Shown here piece by piece: positions 8,328 to 16,816 of a DNA stretch of 64,000 nt. This DNA is from Streptomyces sp. NBC_00654 (GTDB taxonomy: Bacteria > Actinomycetota > Actinomycetes > Streptomycetales > Streptomycetaceae). Each line of letters opens with the position of its first letter. Within the stretch, counting starts at the first letter, position 1. The notes beneath the pieces were generated by a model. It made no database searches and had not been told where the DNA came from. It saw only the letters and a list, made by a program, of their open reading frames with translations. The translations under genes were made by a program, and so were the position numbers. Where the stretch lies: contig NZ_JAPEOB010000003.1 in NCBI RefSeq assembly GCF_026341775.1, positions 682,001 through 746,000 of the forward strand, given 5' to 3'.

Positions 8328-8352
8328 AGTACCTTACTTCAAAGTGGGTACT
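8328..8352. promoter_or_regulatory. Probable HxlR operator in the divergent spacer
   Basis: An imperfect inverted repeat: AGTACC-TTACTT on the left, AAGT-GGGTACT on the right, centred near 8340. It sits just upstream of the regulator start and 82 bp before the reductase. GTAC half-sites with ACTT extensions resemble operators known for HxlR/QorR-type repressors. Binding is inferred. Confidence 0.6.
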
Positions 8353-8434
8353 TTCTCCTGGTTAGTGCGCGCCGTAGGGTGAGTTCCAGACGGCCCGGAA
8401 GCGGACCGAGCCCCCCGAACAGGAGAAACCCCCC

Positions 8435-9295
8435 ATGAGCATCGTCGTCACCGGAGCCACCGGAGAGCTCGGCCGCCTCGTCGTCGAGCAGCTGCTGACC
8501 TCGGTCCCCGCGGACCGGATCGCGGCGGTCGTCCGCGACAAGGAGAAGGCCGCCTCCCTCGCCGCCCGCGGCGTCGAGCTGCGCATCGCCGACTACGACC
8601 GCCCCGAGACCCTCGCCGGGGCCTTCCATGCGGGCGACCGGGTGCTGCTGATCTCCGGCAGCGAGGTGGGCAGGCGGGTGCCGCAGCACACCGCCGTCAT
8701 CGACGCGGCCCGGACGGCGGGCGTCGCCCGGCTCGCGTACACCGGAGTCCTGGGCGGCCCCGACGCCGACTTCGGCCTGGCCGCCGAGCACAAGGTCACC
8801 GAGCGGCTGATCCTCGACTCGGGACTGCCGTACACCTTCCTGCGCAACGGCTGGTACACCGAGAACTACACGGCCAACCTCGCCCCGGTCCTGGAGCACG
8901 GCGCGGTCGTCTCCAACGCGGGCGACGGGCGCGTCGCCTCCGCCGCCCGGGCCGACTACGCCGCCGCCGCGGCGGCCGTGCTCACCGGCGAGGGCCACCT
9001 GAACACCGCGTACGAGCTGAGCGGCGACACCGCGTGGTCGTTCGCCGAGTACGCCGCGCTGCTGTCCGGGGCGACCGGCAGGGAGATCGCGTACAACAAC
9101 GTCCCCGCCGCCGTCCACCAGGAGATCCTGGTCGGCGCGGGACTGCCCGAGGCCTTCGCGGCGATCCTCGTCGACGTCGACGAGGCGATCGGGCGCGGCC
9201 GGCTCGCCCCGACCGGCGGCGACCTGGCCCGGCTGATCGGCCGCCCGACGACACCGCTCGCCGAGACGGTGACCGCGGCCCTCGCCGCCGCCTGA
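8435..9295 (+). CDS. NmrA-like NAD(P)H-dependent reductase (quinone reductase type)
   Basis: A 286-residue atypical short-chain dehydrogenase. The N-terminal Rossmann motif is VTGATGELGRLV, and VARLAYTGVLGGPDADFGLAAEHKVTERLILDSGLPYTFLRNGWYTENY is typical of the NmrA/QOR2 group. AGGAG lies 11 nt before the ATG. It is divergently paired with an HxlR regulator, the arrangement seen for qorB/ytfG-like quinone reductases that respond to electrophiles. The likely job is NAD(P)H-dependent reduction of quinones or other reactive carbonyls in the cytosol; substrate unknown. Confidence 0.88.
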   Translation: MSIVVTGATGELGRLVVEQLLTSVPADRIAAVVRDKEKAASLAARGVELRIADYDRPETLAGAFHAGDRVLLISGSEVGRRVPQHTAVIDAARTAGVARLAYTGVLGGPDADFGLAAEHKVTERLILDSGLPYTFLRNGWYTENYTANLAPVLEHGAVVSNAGDGRVASAARADYAAAAAAVLTGEGHLNTAYELSGDTAWSFAEYAALLSGATGREIAYNNVPAAVHQEILVGAGLPEAFAAILVDVDEAIGRGRLAPTGGDLARLIGRPTTPLAETVTAALAAA

Positions 9296-9434
9296 ACCCA
9301 CCCCCGTACCGCAGCCCGGCCCGAAGACTCCCCTGTCATGAGCGTTTCCCTGAGACGGCTATGACACCGGGCCCTTCCGGCGCTACCTTCGTGCAGTCGG
9401 CCGATCCGTCGACACACGTACGCCGGGAGGGCCC

Positions 9435-10523
9435 GTGCAGGGGAAGAACGAACAGCGGGCAGGTCTGCTGTACGGAATCGGCGCATACGGGATGTGGGGC
9501 GTCGTCCCCCTCTTCTGGCCGCTTCTGAAGCCGTCCGGGGCGATCGAGATCCTCGCCCACCGGATGGTCTGGTCACTGGGCGTCGTCGGTGTCGCCCTGC
9601 TCGTCGTCGGCCGCTGGGCCTGGCTGGGCGAACTGATCCGCAACCCCCGCAAGCTCGGCCTGATCGCCCTGGCCGCGGGGGTCATCACGGTCAACTGGGG
9701 CCTGTACATCTGGGCCGTCAACAACGGCCAGGTCGTCGAGGCCTCGCTCGGCTACTTCATCAACCCGCTGGTCACCATAGCCATGGGCGTCCTGCTGCTC
9801 GGCGAGCGACTGCGCCCCGTCCAGTGGGTCGCGGTCGCGACCGGCTTCCTGGCCGTGCTGGTGCTGGCGATCGGATACGGACGCCCGCCCTGGATCTCAC
9901 TGACGCTGGCCTTCTCCTTCGCGGCGTACGGCCTGGTGAAGAAGAAGGTCAACATGGGCGGGCTGGAGTCACTGGCCGCCGAGACCGCCGTGCTGTTCCT
10001 GCCCGCGCTCGGGTTCCTGCTCTGGCTCGGGGCGAGCGGCGGGGCGACGTTCACCGCCGGGGGCGCGGGCCACGGGGCGCTGCTCGCCGCGACGGGCGTC
10101 ATCACGGCGGTGCCGCTGGTCTGCTTCGGCGCGGCGGCGATCCGGGTGCCGCTGTCCACGCTGGGGCTCCTGCAGTATCTGGCCCCGGTCTTCCAGTTCG
10201 CCCTCGGCATCGTGTACTTCCACGAGGAGATGCCGCCCGAGCGGTGGGCCGGGTTCGCGCTGGTCTGGCTGGCGCTGTCGCTGCTGACCTGGGACGCGTT
10301 GCGCACGGCGCGGCGGAACCGGGCGGAGGCGGTGCGCCTGGCACGTACGGTCGCCGCACAGACCGGAACACACGCCGGAACGCGAGCCGGGGCCCAGGCC
10401 GCGGCGGCGGTGCCGGGGGCGGAGACGCCCGGCACCGCCGCCTCCGGCACCGCCCCGGGTTCCGGTCACGGTACGGGGACGGGGCCCGGCGCCGGGGTAC
10501 CGGAGCGGGCACCCACCTCCTGA
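9435..10523 (+). CDS. rarD: RarD/EamA-family permease
   Basis: A 362-residue membrane protein with about ten hydrophobic helices. The start LLYGIGAYGMWGVVPLFWPLLKPSGAIEILAHRMVWSL is the hallmark of RarD proteins, and GLYIWAVNNGQVVEASLGYFINPLVTIAMGVLLLGERL is the conserved mid-region. The GTG start has GGGAGG 5 nt upstream. The last 60 residues are an Ala/Gly/Thr-rich, low-complexity tail beyond the final helix, longer than in most relatives. The substrate is unknown; related DMT-superfamily members export amino acids or metabolites. The 3' end overlaps, in antisense, a remnant of an MFS gene. Confidence 0.93.
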   Translation: MQGKNEQRAGLLYGIGAYGMWGVVPLFWPLLKPSGAIEILAHRMVWSLGVVGVALLVVGRWAWLGELIRNPRKLGLIALAAGVITVNWGLYIWAVNNGQVVEASLGYFINPLVTIAMGVLLLGERLRPVQWVAVATGFLAVLVLAIGYGRPPWISLTLAFSFAAYGLVKKKVNMGGLESLAAETAVLFLPALGFLLWLGASGGATFTAGGAGHGALLAATGVITAVPLVCFGAAAIRVPLSTLGLLQYLAPVFQFALGIVYFHEEMPPERWAGFALVWLALSLLTWDALRTARRNRAEAVRLARTVAAQTGTHAGTRAGAQAAAAVPGAETPGTAASGTAPGSGHGTGTGPGAGVPERAPTS

Positions 10524-10668
10524 GCCGGCCGGGCCGACCCGGCGGAGGGCGGCGTCGTCCCCTTCCGCCGGCGCAGCCCGAGTGCGGTGATCAGGGCACC
10601 CAGCACCACCATCGCCACCGGCACCACCAGGGCCACGCGGAAGGCGGACAGGGACGGCTGACCCCGCT
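10466..10668 (-). pseudogene. C-terminal remnant of a membrane transporter (MFS-like)
   Basis: Read on the minus strand, this 68-codon stretch has nearly all G/C third positions and encodes one clean helix, FRVALVVPVAMVVLGALITALGL, followed by RRRK and a flexible tail, the typical end of an MFS efflux protein. Upstream the frame dissolves into GGGTTTC-type repeats (about 10680-10745), so the rest of the transporter is missing. Its stop lies within rarD on the other strand. It may be the relic of an efflux pump once paired with the adjacent monooxygenase. The family is uncertain because only one helix remains. Confidence 0.4.
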
Positions 10669-10826
10669 CCCCCCTCACCCGTGGAAACCCGAACCCACCC
10701 ACAGAAACCCGACCGGCGGAACCACTCGCAGAAACCCCACCCACCCCAAAAACCATTACCCGGTTGCTTTTTTAACTCGGTTGCGATTTCCTTTGGTCTT
10801 CGGAAAACGCGGACCGAGGAGCAGGC

Positions 10827-12506
10827 ATGACCGACGTACTGATCGTGGGCGCGGGCCCGACCGGGCTGACCCTGGCGTGCGATCTCGCCCGGCGCGGCAT
10901 CGCCGTACGGATCGTCGACAAGTCCCCCGCGTACCCGCGCAGTTCACGGGCGAAGGGCCCCAACCCCCGTTCCCTCGAAGTCCTGGCGGACCTGGGCGTC
11001 GTCGACGAGGTGCTGGCCGCCGGTTCGGCGCCCCTGCCGATGCGCAAGTACCGGGACGGGCTGCCGGTCGCGGACACCGATCCGTACGCGGACTGCGCCC
11101 CGGCGCCGGACGCGCCCTACGACCGGGGGTGGCTGATCCCCCAGTGGCGGCTGGAGGAGATCCTGCGCGACCGCCTGGCCGCGTACGGCGTCCGGGTCGA
11201 ACTGGGCGCCGAGGCCGTGGCACTCACCGACACGGACGGGGACGAGGACGGGCGCGTCGGCGTGACGTTCGCCGCCGGGCCGCCCGTCCGGGCGCGGTAC
11301 GTCGTCGGGTGCGACGGCGCCCACAGCTCCGTACGCAAACTGCTCGGCATCGCCTTCGAGGGGAAGAGCGACGCCGGACTGGCGATGGTCTGCGGCGATG
11401 TCGCCCTCACGGACGGCGTCCTGGCCCGCGACCGCTGGCACCAGTGGTTCGACGAGGACGGCGCGGTCATGCTCTGCCCCATCCCCGGCACGCCCTCGGG
11501 CTGGTGGTTCCAGGCCGGGCCCGAACGCGACCGTGAGGGCCGGCCGCTGGCCCCGTCCCAGGAAGGGTTCAGGCGGCTGCTCACCCGGCACACCGGCATC
11601 CCGGGCGGCCACCTCACCGATGCCACCCTCCTGTCGATGTACCGCGTCAACGTCCGTATGGCCGACCGTTACCGGGCGGGCCGGGTCTTCCTCGCCGGGG
11701 ACGCCGCCCATGTGCACCCGATCGCGGGCGGACTCGGGATGAACACGGGCATCCAGGACGCCTTCAACCTGGGCTGGAAGCTCGCGCAGGTGCTGGCGGG
11801 CCGGGCCGCGCCGGAACTGCTGGACACCTACGAGGAGGAGCGGCTGCCGGTCGCCGCGTGGACCCTGGACATCACGTCGGAGAGCCTGCGGGCCACGCTG
11901 ACGGCGATCAGGAAGCCCGGCGGCGGCCTGGACTCCGCGATCACCCCGGAGACGGCCGGACTCGGCGTGGGCTACCGGTGGAGCTCACTGGCCGCCGCCC
12001 CGGACTCGGACGCGGCGGACGCGTTCACGGCGGACTCGGACGCGGCGGACGCCGGTCCGGACACCGGTGGCGGCCCCGGCGGTCCGCGCTCCGGGGACCG
12101 GGCGCCCGACGCGCCCTGCCTCGACGCCGCGACCGGCGCGCCCACCAGCCTGTTCCGCACCTTCGCCGGACCGCACCTCACGGTGCTCGGCTTCGGTCCC
12201 GGGAGCGCGCGGGCCCTGCGGGAGACGGCCGCGGCGTACGGGGACGCCGGCGCGGTACGGACCTGCCGGGTGTACGGGGCGGACGAGGTGCCCGGGGACG
12301 GCGCCGCCGGGGTGATCGACGACCGCGGGCACGCGCGGGCCGCGTACGGTACGGGCGGCGCGGACACGGTCGTGGTGATCCGGCCCGACAACCACGTGGG
12401 GATCGTCGCCCCGGCGGATGCCGTGCGCCCCGTACGGGAGTACCTGGGCCGGCTGCACCGGGCGGACGGTGCCGTCGGCATGGTGGACGCGGTGGGGCAA
12501 GGCTGA
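10827..12506 (+). CDS. FAD-dependent aromatic monooxygenase
   Basis: A 559-residue class A flavoprotein hydroxylase of the PheA/TfdB type. Motifs in order: dinucleotide fold VLIVGAGPTGLTLACDLARRGI (residues 4-25), DG motif VVGCDGAHSSVRKLLGI, and GD motif RVFLAGDAAHVHPIAGGLGMNTGIQDAFNLGWKLA. The C-terminal thioredoxin-like domain (LTVLGFGPGSARALRETAAAYG...VVVIRPDNHVGIVA) is present. Between them is an acidic/Gly-rich linker with a repeated DSDAADA segment encoded by a 22-nt direct repeat. AGGAGCAGGC precedes the ATG. NAD(P)H-driven hydroxylation of a phenolic or polyketide substrate is expected. No biosynthetic genes adjoin it, so a detoxification or rifampicin-monooxygenase-like role is also possible. 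Confidence 0.9.
   Translation: MTDVLIVGAGPTGLTLACDLARRGIAVRIVDKSPAYPRSSRAKGPNPRSLEVLADLGVVDEVLAAGSAPLPMRKYRDGLPVADTDPYADCAPAPDAPYDRGWLIPQWRLEEILRDRLAAYGVRVELGAEAVALTDTDGDEDGRVGVTFAAGPPVRARYVVGCDGAHSSVRKLLGIAFEGKSDAGLAMVCGDVALTDGVLARDRWHQWFDEDGAVMLCPIPGTPSGWWFQAGPERDREGRPLAPSQEGFRRLLTRHTGIPGGHLTDATLLSMYRVNVRMADRYRAGRVFLAGDAAHVHPIAGGLGMNTGIQDAFNLGWKLAQVLAGRAAPELLDTYEEERLPVAAWTLDITSESLRATLTAIRKPGGGLDSAITPETAGLGVGYRWSSLAAAPDSDAADAFTADSDAADAGPDTGGGPGGPRSGDRAPDAPCLDAATGAPTSLFRTFAGPHLTVLGFGPGSARALRETAAAYGDAGAVRTCRVYGADEVPGDGAAGVIDDRGHARAAYGTGGADTVVVIRPDNHVGIVAPADAVRPVREYLGRLHRADGAVGMVDAVGQG
12001..12052 (+). repeat. 22-nt direct repeat, 30-nt period, in the monooxygenase linker
   Basis: Two perfect 22-nt copies (12001-12022 and 12031-12052) encode the repeated DSDAADA segment between the catalytic core and the thioredoxin-like domain. 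The period is a multiple of three, so copy-number change would be in frame. Confidence 0.9.
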
Positions 12507-12518
12507 TTGAGTGCCCGG

Positions 12519-12971
12519 ATGGGGACTGTTCTCAAGGGCATGGGCGATGTTCGCTGGCACGATCTCCGGCATGCGTACGGTTCCGCCTCCCAGGTCCCCG
12601 GCACCCTGTCGCGGATCGCCTGGGGGGACGCCCCGAACGCCGAGGACGCCCTGAACGACCTCGGGCACTGGATCGGTTCGATGGCGGTCTTCGACGCGAC
12701 CGTCGCCGCGGTGCCGTTCCTGTGGGAGCTGGCCGGGACCGAGACGGTCAAGGACCGGGCCGGGGTGCTGGAGCTGCTCGGGGCGATACTCGCCGCCGGG
12801 CACGCCCACCACCCGGAGTGGGCGCGCGGTGCGCACGACGCGGTCGTGGCGGGCCGCGCGACGGCCGAGCTGCTGGCCGACACGGCGAGGACCGAGGCGA
12901 GGGCCGCGGCCGAGCTGCTGGCGGCGATCGACGGGCACACTTGCGCCGCCTGTCCCCCGCGAGCCGTCTGA
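12519..12971 (+). CDS. Hypothetical all-helical protein (HEAT-like)
   Basis: A roughly 150-residue protein in the operon position immediately after the monooxygenase. The segment VRWHDLRHAYGSASQVPGTLSRIAWGDAPNAEDALNDLGHWIGSMAVFDATVAAVPFLWELAG resembles the start of HEAT-repeat-like hypothetical proteins widespread in Streptomyces. The rest is Ala-rich helix, ending CAACPPRAV. The start is uncertain: a TTG at 12507 directly abuts the previous stop with GGGGCAAGG upstream, and ATGs lie at 12519 and 12540. No function can be assigned. Confidence 0.7.
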   Translation: MGTVLKGMGDVRWHDLRHAYGSASQVPGTLSRIAWGDAPNAEDALNDLGHWIGSMAVFDATVAAVPFLWELAGTETVKDRAGVLELLGAILAAGHAHHPEWARGAHDAVVAGRATAELLADTARTEARAAAELLAAIDGHTCAACPPRAV

Positions 12972-13169
12972 GGGGCTCCCTCCGTGTCGCTCGTCGGCTT
13001 CCGTCCACCGCATCGCGGGCGGTTCGGGGCCCGGCGGGCGGCCTCGAACAGCTACGCCTTTCGAGTGAGGACGAATCGTTTCTCCGGCCATACCGGGCCA
13101 ACCCAAGATCATCGCGGGGAAAACTGGGGCCCGCCCGACCGACCCCCCGTCACGAATGGGACGACTTCC

Positions 13170-13514
13170 ATGCGCCTGCGCGCCCTCGCCACTGCCGCCG
13201 CCTGCGGCTTCGCCGTACTCCTCGCCGCCCCCGGCGCCGCGTCCGCAGCGGACGGCGACTTCATCTACACCTACAACGACCCGAGCGGGGCCCCGCACAT
13301 CGGCGGCCTGATCGACCCGCCGAGCGGGGTCTGCATCACCCTGCCCGAGGTCGCCCCCGAGTGGACCACGCCCGCGCACTCCCCGCGCAATTACACCGGC
13401 TCCACGGCCACGGTCTTCGCCGGCGCCGACTGCGAGGGCCCCTACTTCAGCCTCCGCCCGAACGGCGGCCACGCCTCCGAGCGCCTCAAAGTCCGCTCCG
13501 TGGTGTTCAGCTGA
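13170..13514 (+). CDS. Small secreted protein (beta/gamma-crystallin or I36-like)
   Basis: A 114-residue precursor. MRLRALATAAACGFAVLLAAPGAASAADG is a classical Sec signal peptide with cleavage expected after ASA, leaving about 87 residues. Two Cys residues (GVCITL and GADCEGPYF) could form a disulfide. The end, ATVFAGADCEGPYFSLRPNGGHASERLKVRSVVF, resembles a beta/gamma-crystallin motif as found in secreted peptidase-inhibitor (I36) proteins of actinomycetes. No strong ribosome site is visible. A strong hairpin follows. Extracellular function unknown. Confidence 0.8.
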   Translation: MRLRALATAAACGFAVLLAAPGAASAADGDFIYTYNDPSGAPHIGGLIDPPSGVCITLPEVAPEWTTPAHSPRNYTGSTATVFAGADCEGPYFSLRPNGGHASERLKVRSVVFS

Positions 13515-13533
13515 CCCCGCCCCCGTCCTGACG

Positions 13534-13576
13534 AAGGATCCGGTACCCGCGCCCCTGGGCCGTGTACCGGATCCTT
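13534..13576 (+). terminator. Terminator after the secreted-protein gene
   Basis: AAGGATCCGGTAC and its exact complement form a 13-bp stem around a 17-nt loop, 20 nt after the stop codon and before the HAD phosphatase gene. No U-tract. Confidence 0.8.
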
Positions 13577-13621
13577 TCGGTTCGCACAAGGGGCCATCCG
13601 TGTCCCTTCTAGGCTGGGCCC

Positions 13622-14428
13622 ATGCCCATGCCACCCGCCCATGCCCTTGTCGCCACGGACCTGGACGGCACGCTGCTGCGTCCGGACGACACCGTGAGCC
13701 CGCGCTCCCGTGCCGCCCTGGCGCTGGCCGCCTCGGCCGGGGCCCCGCACCTGATCGTCACCGGCCGGTCGGTGCCCGGCATACGGGCGCTGCTCGCGGA
13801 CCTGGACTACCGAGGTCCGGCCGTCTGCGGGCAGGGGACCCAGGTGTACGACGCCGGATCGCGGCGGATGCTGCGCTCGGTGACCCTCGACCGGGAGCTG
13901 GCCGACGCCGCGCTCGGCAAGATCGAGGCGGAGGTCGGAGCGGTCTTCGCCGCCGTGGACCAGGACGGCGAGGACGGCCGGACCCTGATCGAACCGGGCT
14001 ACCGGATGCCGCACACCGGCCTTCCCGCCGTCCGGGTCGACCGCCGCGCCGCCCTGTGGGACGCGCCCGTCATCAAGGTGCTGGTACGCCACCCGGAACT
14101 GGGCGACGACGCCCTGGCCGCCGCGGCCCGCGCGGCCGTGGGCGACCTCGCGACGGTCACGATGGCGGGCCCCGGCACGGTCGAACTGGCCCCGTACGGC
14201 GTGGACAAGGGCACCGGGTTCGCGCTGGCCACCGAGGTGCTGGGGATCGATCCGGCGCACGCGGTCGCGTTCGGCGACATGCCCAACGACCTGCCGATGT
14301 TCCGCCGTTCCGGCCACCGGGTCGCGATGGCCGATGCCCACCCGGAACTCCGCGCGGCGGCCGACGAGGTGACGTTGTCGAACGAGGACGACGGCGTCGC
14401 GGTGGTACTGGAGCGGCTGTTCGGCTGA
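13622..14428 (+). CDS. HAD-superfamily hydrolase (Cof/YbiV type)
   Basis: A 268-residue type IIB HAD phosphatase. Motif I is VATDLDGTLL (nucleophile and acid/base Asp, residues 11-13), motif II is LIVTGRS, a Lys in VDKGTGFALATEVLGI serves motif III, and motif IV is VAFGDMPNDLPMF. It acts in the cytosol on phosphorylated sugars or cofactors; the substrate is not predictable. An alternative ATG lies two codons in. The gene stands alone between a terminator and a convergent regulator. Confidence 0.92.
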   Translation: MPMPPAHALVATDLDGTLLRPDDTVSPRSRAALALAASAGAPHLIVTGRSVPGIRALLADLDYRGPAVCGQGTQVYDAGSRRMLRSVTLDRELADAALGKIEAEVGAVFAAVDQDGEDGRTLIEPGYRMPHTGLPAVRVDRRAALWDAPVIKVLVRHPELGDDALAAAARAAVGDLATVTMAGPGTVELAPYGVDKGTGFALATEVLGIDPAHAVAFGDMPNDLPMFRRSGHRVAMADAHPELRAAADEVTLSNEDDGVAVVLERLFG

Positions 14429-14490
14429 GCGCCGGAGGGATGTCCGCTCCACCGCGGCGTGCCCGACGGGGCGGACGGGCGAGGGCGCTC

Positions 14491-16671
14491 TCAGTCCGCC
14501 GGGGCGGGGACGCCGATGTCCTGCTCGGTCCACAGCGTCTTGCCCCGCGGGCCGTGCCGGGTCCCCCAGTGCGAGGCGAGCTGGGACACGATGAACAGTC
14601 CCCGGCCGCCCTCGTCGGCCGACCGGGCGTGGCGCAGGTGCGGTGACACCGCGCTGCTGTCGTGGACCTCGCAGGTCAGCGTGGGGCCCAGCAGCAGGCG
14701 CAGCCGCAGCGGCGGGGTGCCGTAGCGGACGGCGTTGGTGACCAGTTCGCTGACGATCAGTTCGGTCGCGTCGATCGTCTCCTCGTCCAGGTTCCAGCCC
14801 TGGAGCCGGTCGCGTACGAGCACCCGCGCGGTGGACGGCGTCGTGCGGTCGTGCGGCAGGTCCCAGGTCGCGACGCGGTGCGCCGGGACGGTGCCGGTAC
14901 GGACGAGGAGCAGGGCGGCACCGTCGGCGTGGGCGCCGGCCGGGAGTCCGTAGACGACGGCGTCGCTCAGGTCGTGAAGGCCGCGCTCCGGGGAGGCGAG
15001 CGTACGGCGGATGCGCGCGACGGCCTGTTCGTCGGGGAGCAGGGCCTCGGTGCAGAAGGCCAGGAGGCTGCCCTCCTCCAGGGTGAGGACGGCCGTCGCG
15101 AACGGCGCGCTCTCGGGGGAGAAGAGCCTGGGCCCCTCGGGCACGTCGACGGGCGGCGCGCTCCCGTCCGGTGCGATGACCACCGGCGCCGGGTTTCCGG
15201 CTCTCGCGAGGGTGCAGGTGCGGGTGAACGGGTCGTAGATCGCGTACACGCACGCCGCCGACAGCGGTTCGCCGTACAGGGCGTCGGCCCGGGGCAGGTC
15301 GGCCCGTTCGGCGGCGAGGCGTTCGGCGGTGTCGTTCAGCCGGGCCAGCATCTCGTCCGGTTCCAGGTCGAGACCGGCCAGCGCCTGGATGACCGTACGC
15401 AGCTGCCCCATGGCGATGGCCGCCTCCAGGCCCTGCCCCGCCACGCTGCCGACGACGAGGCCCGTCCGGGCTCCGGACAGCGCGATGGTGTCGAACCAGC
15501 AGCCGCTGTTGCGTCCGGGCAGCAGGACGTGGGCCGTCTCCACGGCGGCCTGGTCGCCCTCCTGCTGCGGGAGGAGCCGGCGCTGGACGGTCGAGGCGAT
15601 CACATGGCTGCGCTCGTAGCGTCGGGCGTTGTCGACGCTCAGCGCGGTACGGGCGGCCGCCGTCCGCGCGACGAGCGTGTCGTCCTCGTCGTACGGCTCG
15701 CTGTCCCCGCACCGGTAGAGGCTCACCAGACCGAGGACGGCGCCGCGCAGCGTCAGGGGAACCACGATCAGCGAGTGGGCACCGGCCGACTCGATCAGAC
15801 GGGCGCTGTCGGGGTCCGCGTCCAGCCACACGGTGTCCGGACCGAGCTGGACGAGCCGGGGCCGGAGGTCCGACACCGCCAGCGCGTACGGCGTACGGAA
15901 GGGCAGCCGGCGGGTCCCGCCCTCCGGGTCGGCCCGGCGCAGCGGCACCTCGGGCCCGAGCGGGCCCACCGGCGGGTCCGCGCCGCGCAGGACGTCGTCG
16001 ACCACCTCGACCACGGCCAGATCGGCGAACCCCGGTACCACGGCGTCCACGAGCGAACGGCAGGTCTCCGCGACATCCAGCGACCCGCCCACCCGCTCGC
16101 GTACAGCGGCCAGACAGCTCTCCCGCGCTCGCGCCCGCTCCCGTTCGGTGACGTCGACGACCGCCGCCAGTACGCCCCGGGGCACGTCGTCGTCGGGGCC
16201 GTCGAGCCGGTACACGGACACGCTGAAGCTGCGGTCCGGTCCGGGCAGCCGGCGGAGCCTGCCGCGGATCAGCCGGTCGCGTACGGGCCCCTCCCCCTCG
16301 AGCACGCTCCGCAGCACCTCGGCCGCCTGGTGCGGTTTGTCGAGGCGGTACACATCGGTGAAGTGATCACCGATCATCTCCTGTACATGGGCGGCATCGA
16401 CGAGGGAGTTGGCCCGGACCACCCGCAGTTCGGGATCGAGCACGATCAGGCCGACCGAGGACTGGGCGAACAGCGTGTCCAGGAGGGCCACGTCCAGACC
16501 GGCCGGGCCGCCGTCCCTGCCGCCCCCAGTACCTCTGCTGTCTCTTCCGTCCCCGGTGGCTCCGCCGTCCCGGCTGCCCCTGGCGCCTCTGCCCTGCCGG
16601 TCGTCCGGCTCCGCCCCGTGCCGGTCGTCCGGCTCCGCCCCGGCAGCGACCGTTCCCTCGGTGTCCGACAC
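14491..16671 (-). CDS. PAS/GAF/SpoIIE-fold/HATPase regulatory protein with degenerate phosphatase motifs
   Basis: A 726-residue cytosolic regulator. Domains: disordered tail with a DDRxG repeat (1-55); PAS-like (about 65-175); GAF (about 190-345); SpoIIE/PP2C-like (about 360-585); and a C-terminal anti-sigma HATPase (about 600-715, N box TELIVSELVTNAVRYG, G2 box DEGGRGLFIVSQL). In the phosphatase part the usual GDWFD and GDVxGHG metal motifs read SGCWFD and GSVAGQG, so two metal-binding Asp residues are replaced by Cys and Ser. It may be a pseudophosphatase that senses a signal and acts through its HATPase on anti-sigma-factor antagonists. GTG start. It stands alone, downstream of the SDR gene. 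Confidence 0.88.
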   Translation of the reverse strand: MSDTEGTVAAGAEPDDRHGAEPDDRQGRGARGSRDGGATGDGRDSRGTGGGRDGGPAGLDVALLDTLFAQSSVGLIVLDPELRVVRANSLVDAAHVQEMIGDHFTDVYRLDKPHQAAEVLRSVLEGEGPVRDRLIRGRLRRLPGPDRSFSVSVYRLDGPDDDVPRGVLAAVVDVTERERARARESCLAAVRERVGGSLDVAETCRSLVDAVVPGFADLAVVEVVDDVLRGADPPVGPLGPEVPLRRADPEGGTRRLPFRTPYALAVSDLRPRLVQLGPDTVWLDADPDSARLIESAGAHSLIVVPLTLRGAVLGLVSLYRCGDSEPYDEDDTLVARTAAARTALSVDNARRYERSHVIASTVQRRLLPQQEGDQAAVETAHVLLPGRNSGCWFDTIALSGARTGLVVGSVAGQGLEAAIAMGQLRTVIQALAGLDLEPDEMLARLNDTAERLAAERADLPRADALYGEPLSAACVYAIYDPFTRTCTLARAGNPAPVVIAPDGSAPPVDVPEGPRLFSPESAPFATAVLTLEEGSLLAFCTEALLPDEQAVARIRRTLASPERGLHDLSDAVVYGLPAGAHADGAALLLVRTGTVPAHRVATWDLPHDRTTPSTARVLVRDRLQGWNLDEETIDATELIVSELVTNAVRYGTPPLRLRLLLGPTLTCEVHDSSAVSPHLRHARSADEGGRGLFIVSQLASHWGTRHGPRGKTLWTEQDIGVPAPAD

Positions 16672-16816
16672 GGTTTCACCCCACCCTCAGGCTCTCCGGC
16701 ACGCCGGGGAACCGCCGCGCGCCAGACCAGCATCACCCGGCGCACGCGTCCCGGCGACCGGATGGCGGCAGCCGGGTGGCGCCGGGCGGTGCCTCCGGCC
16801 CCGTCACGACCGCCCC

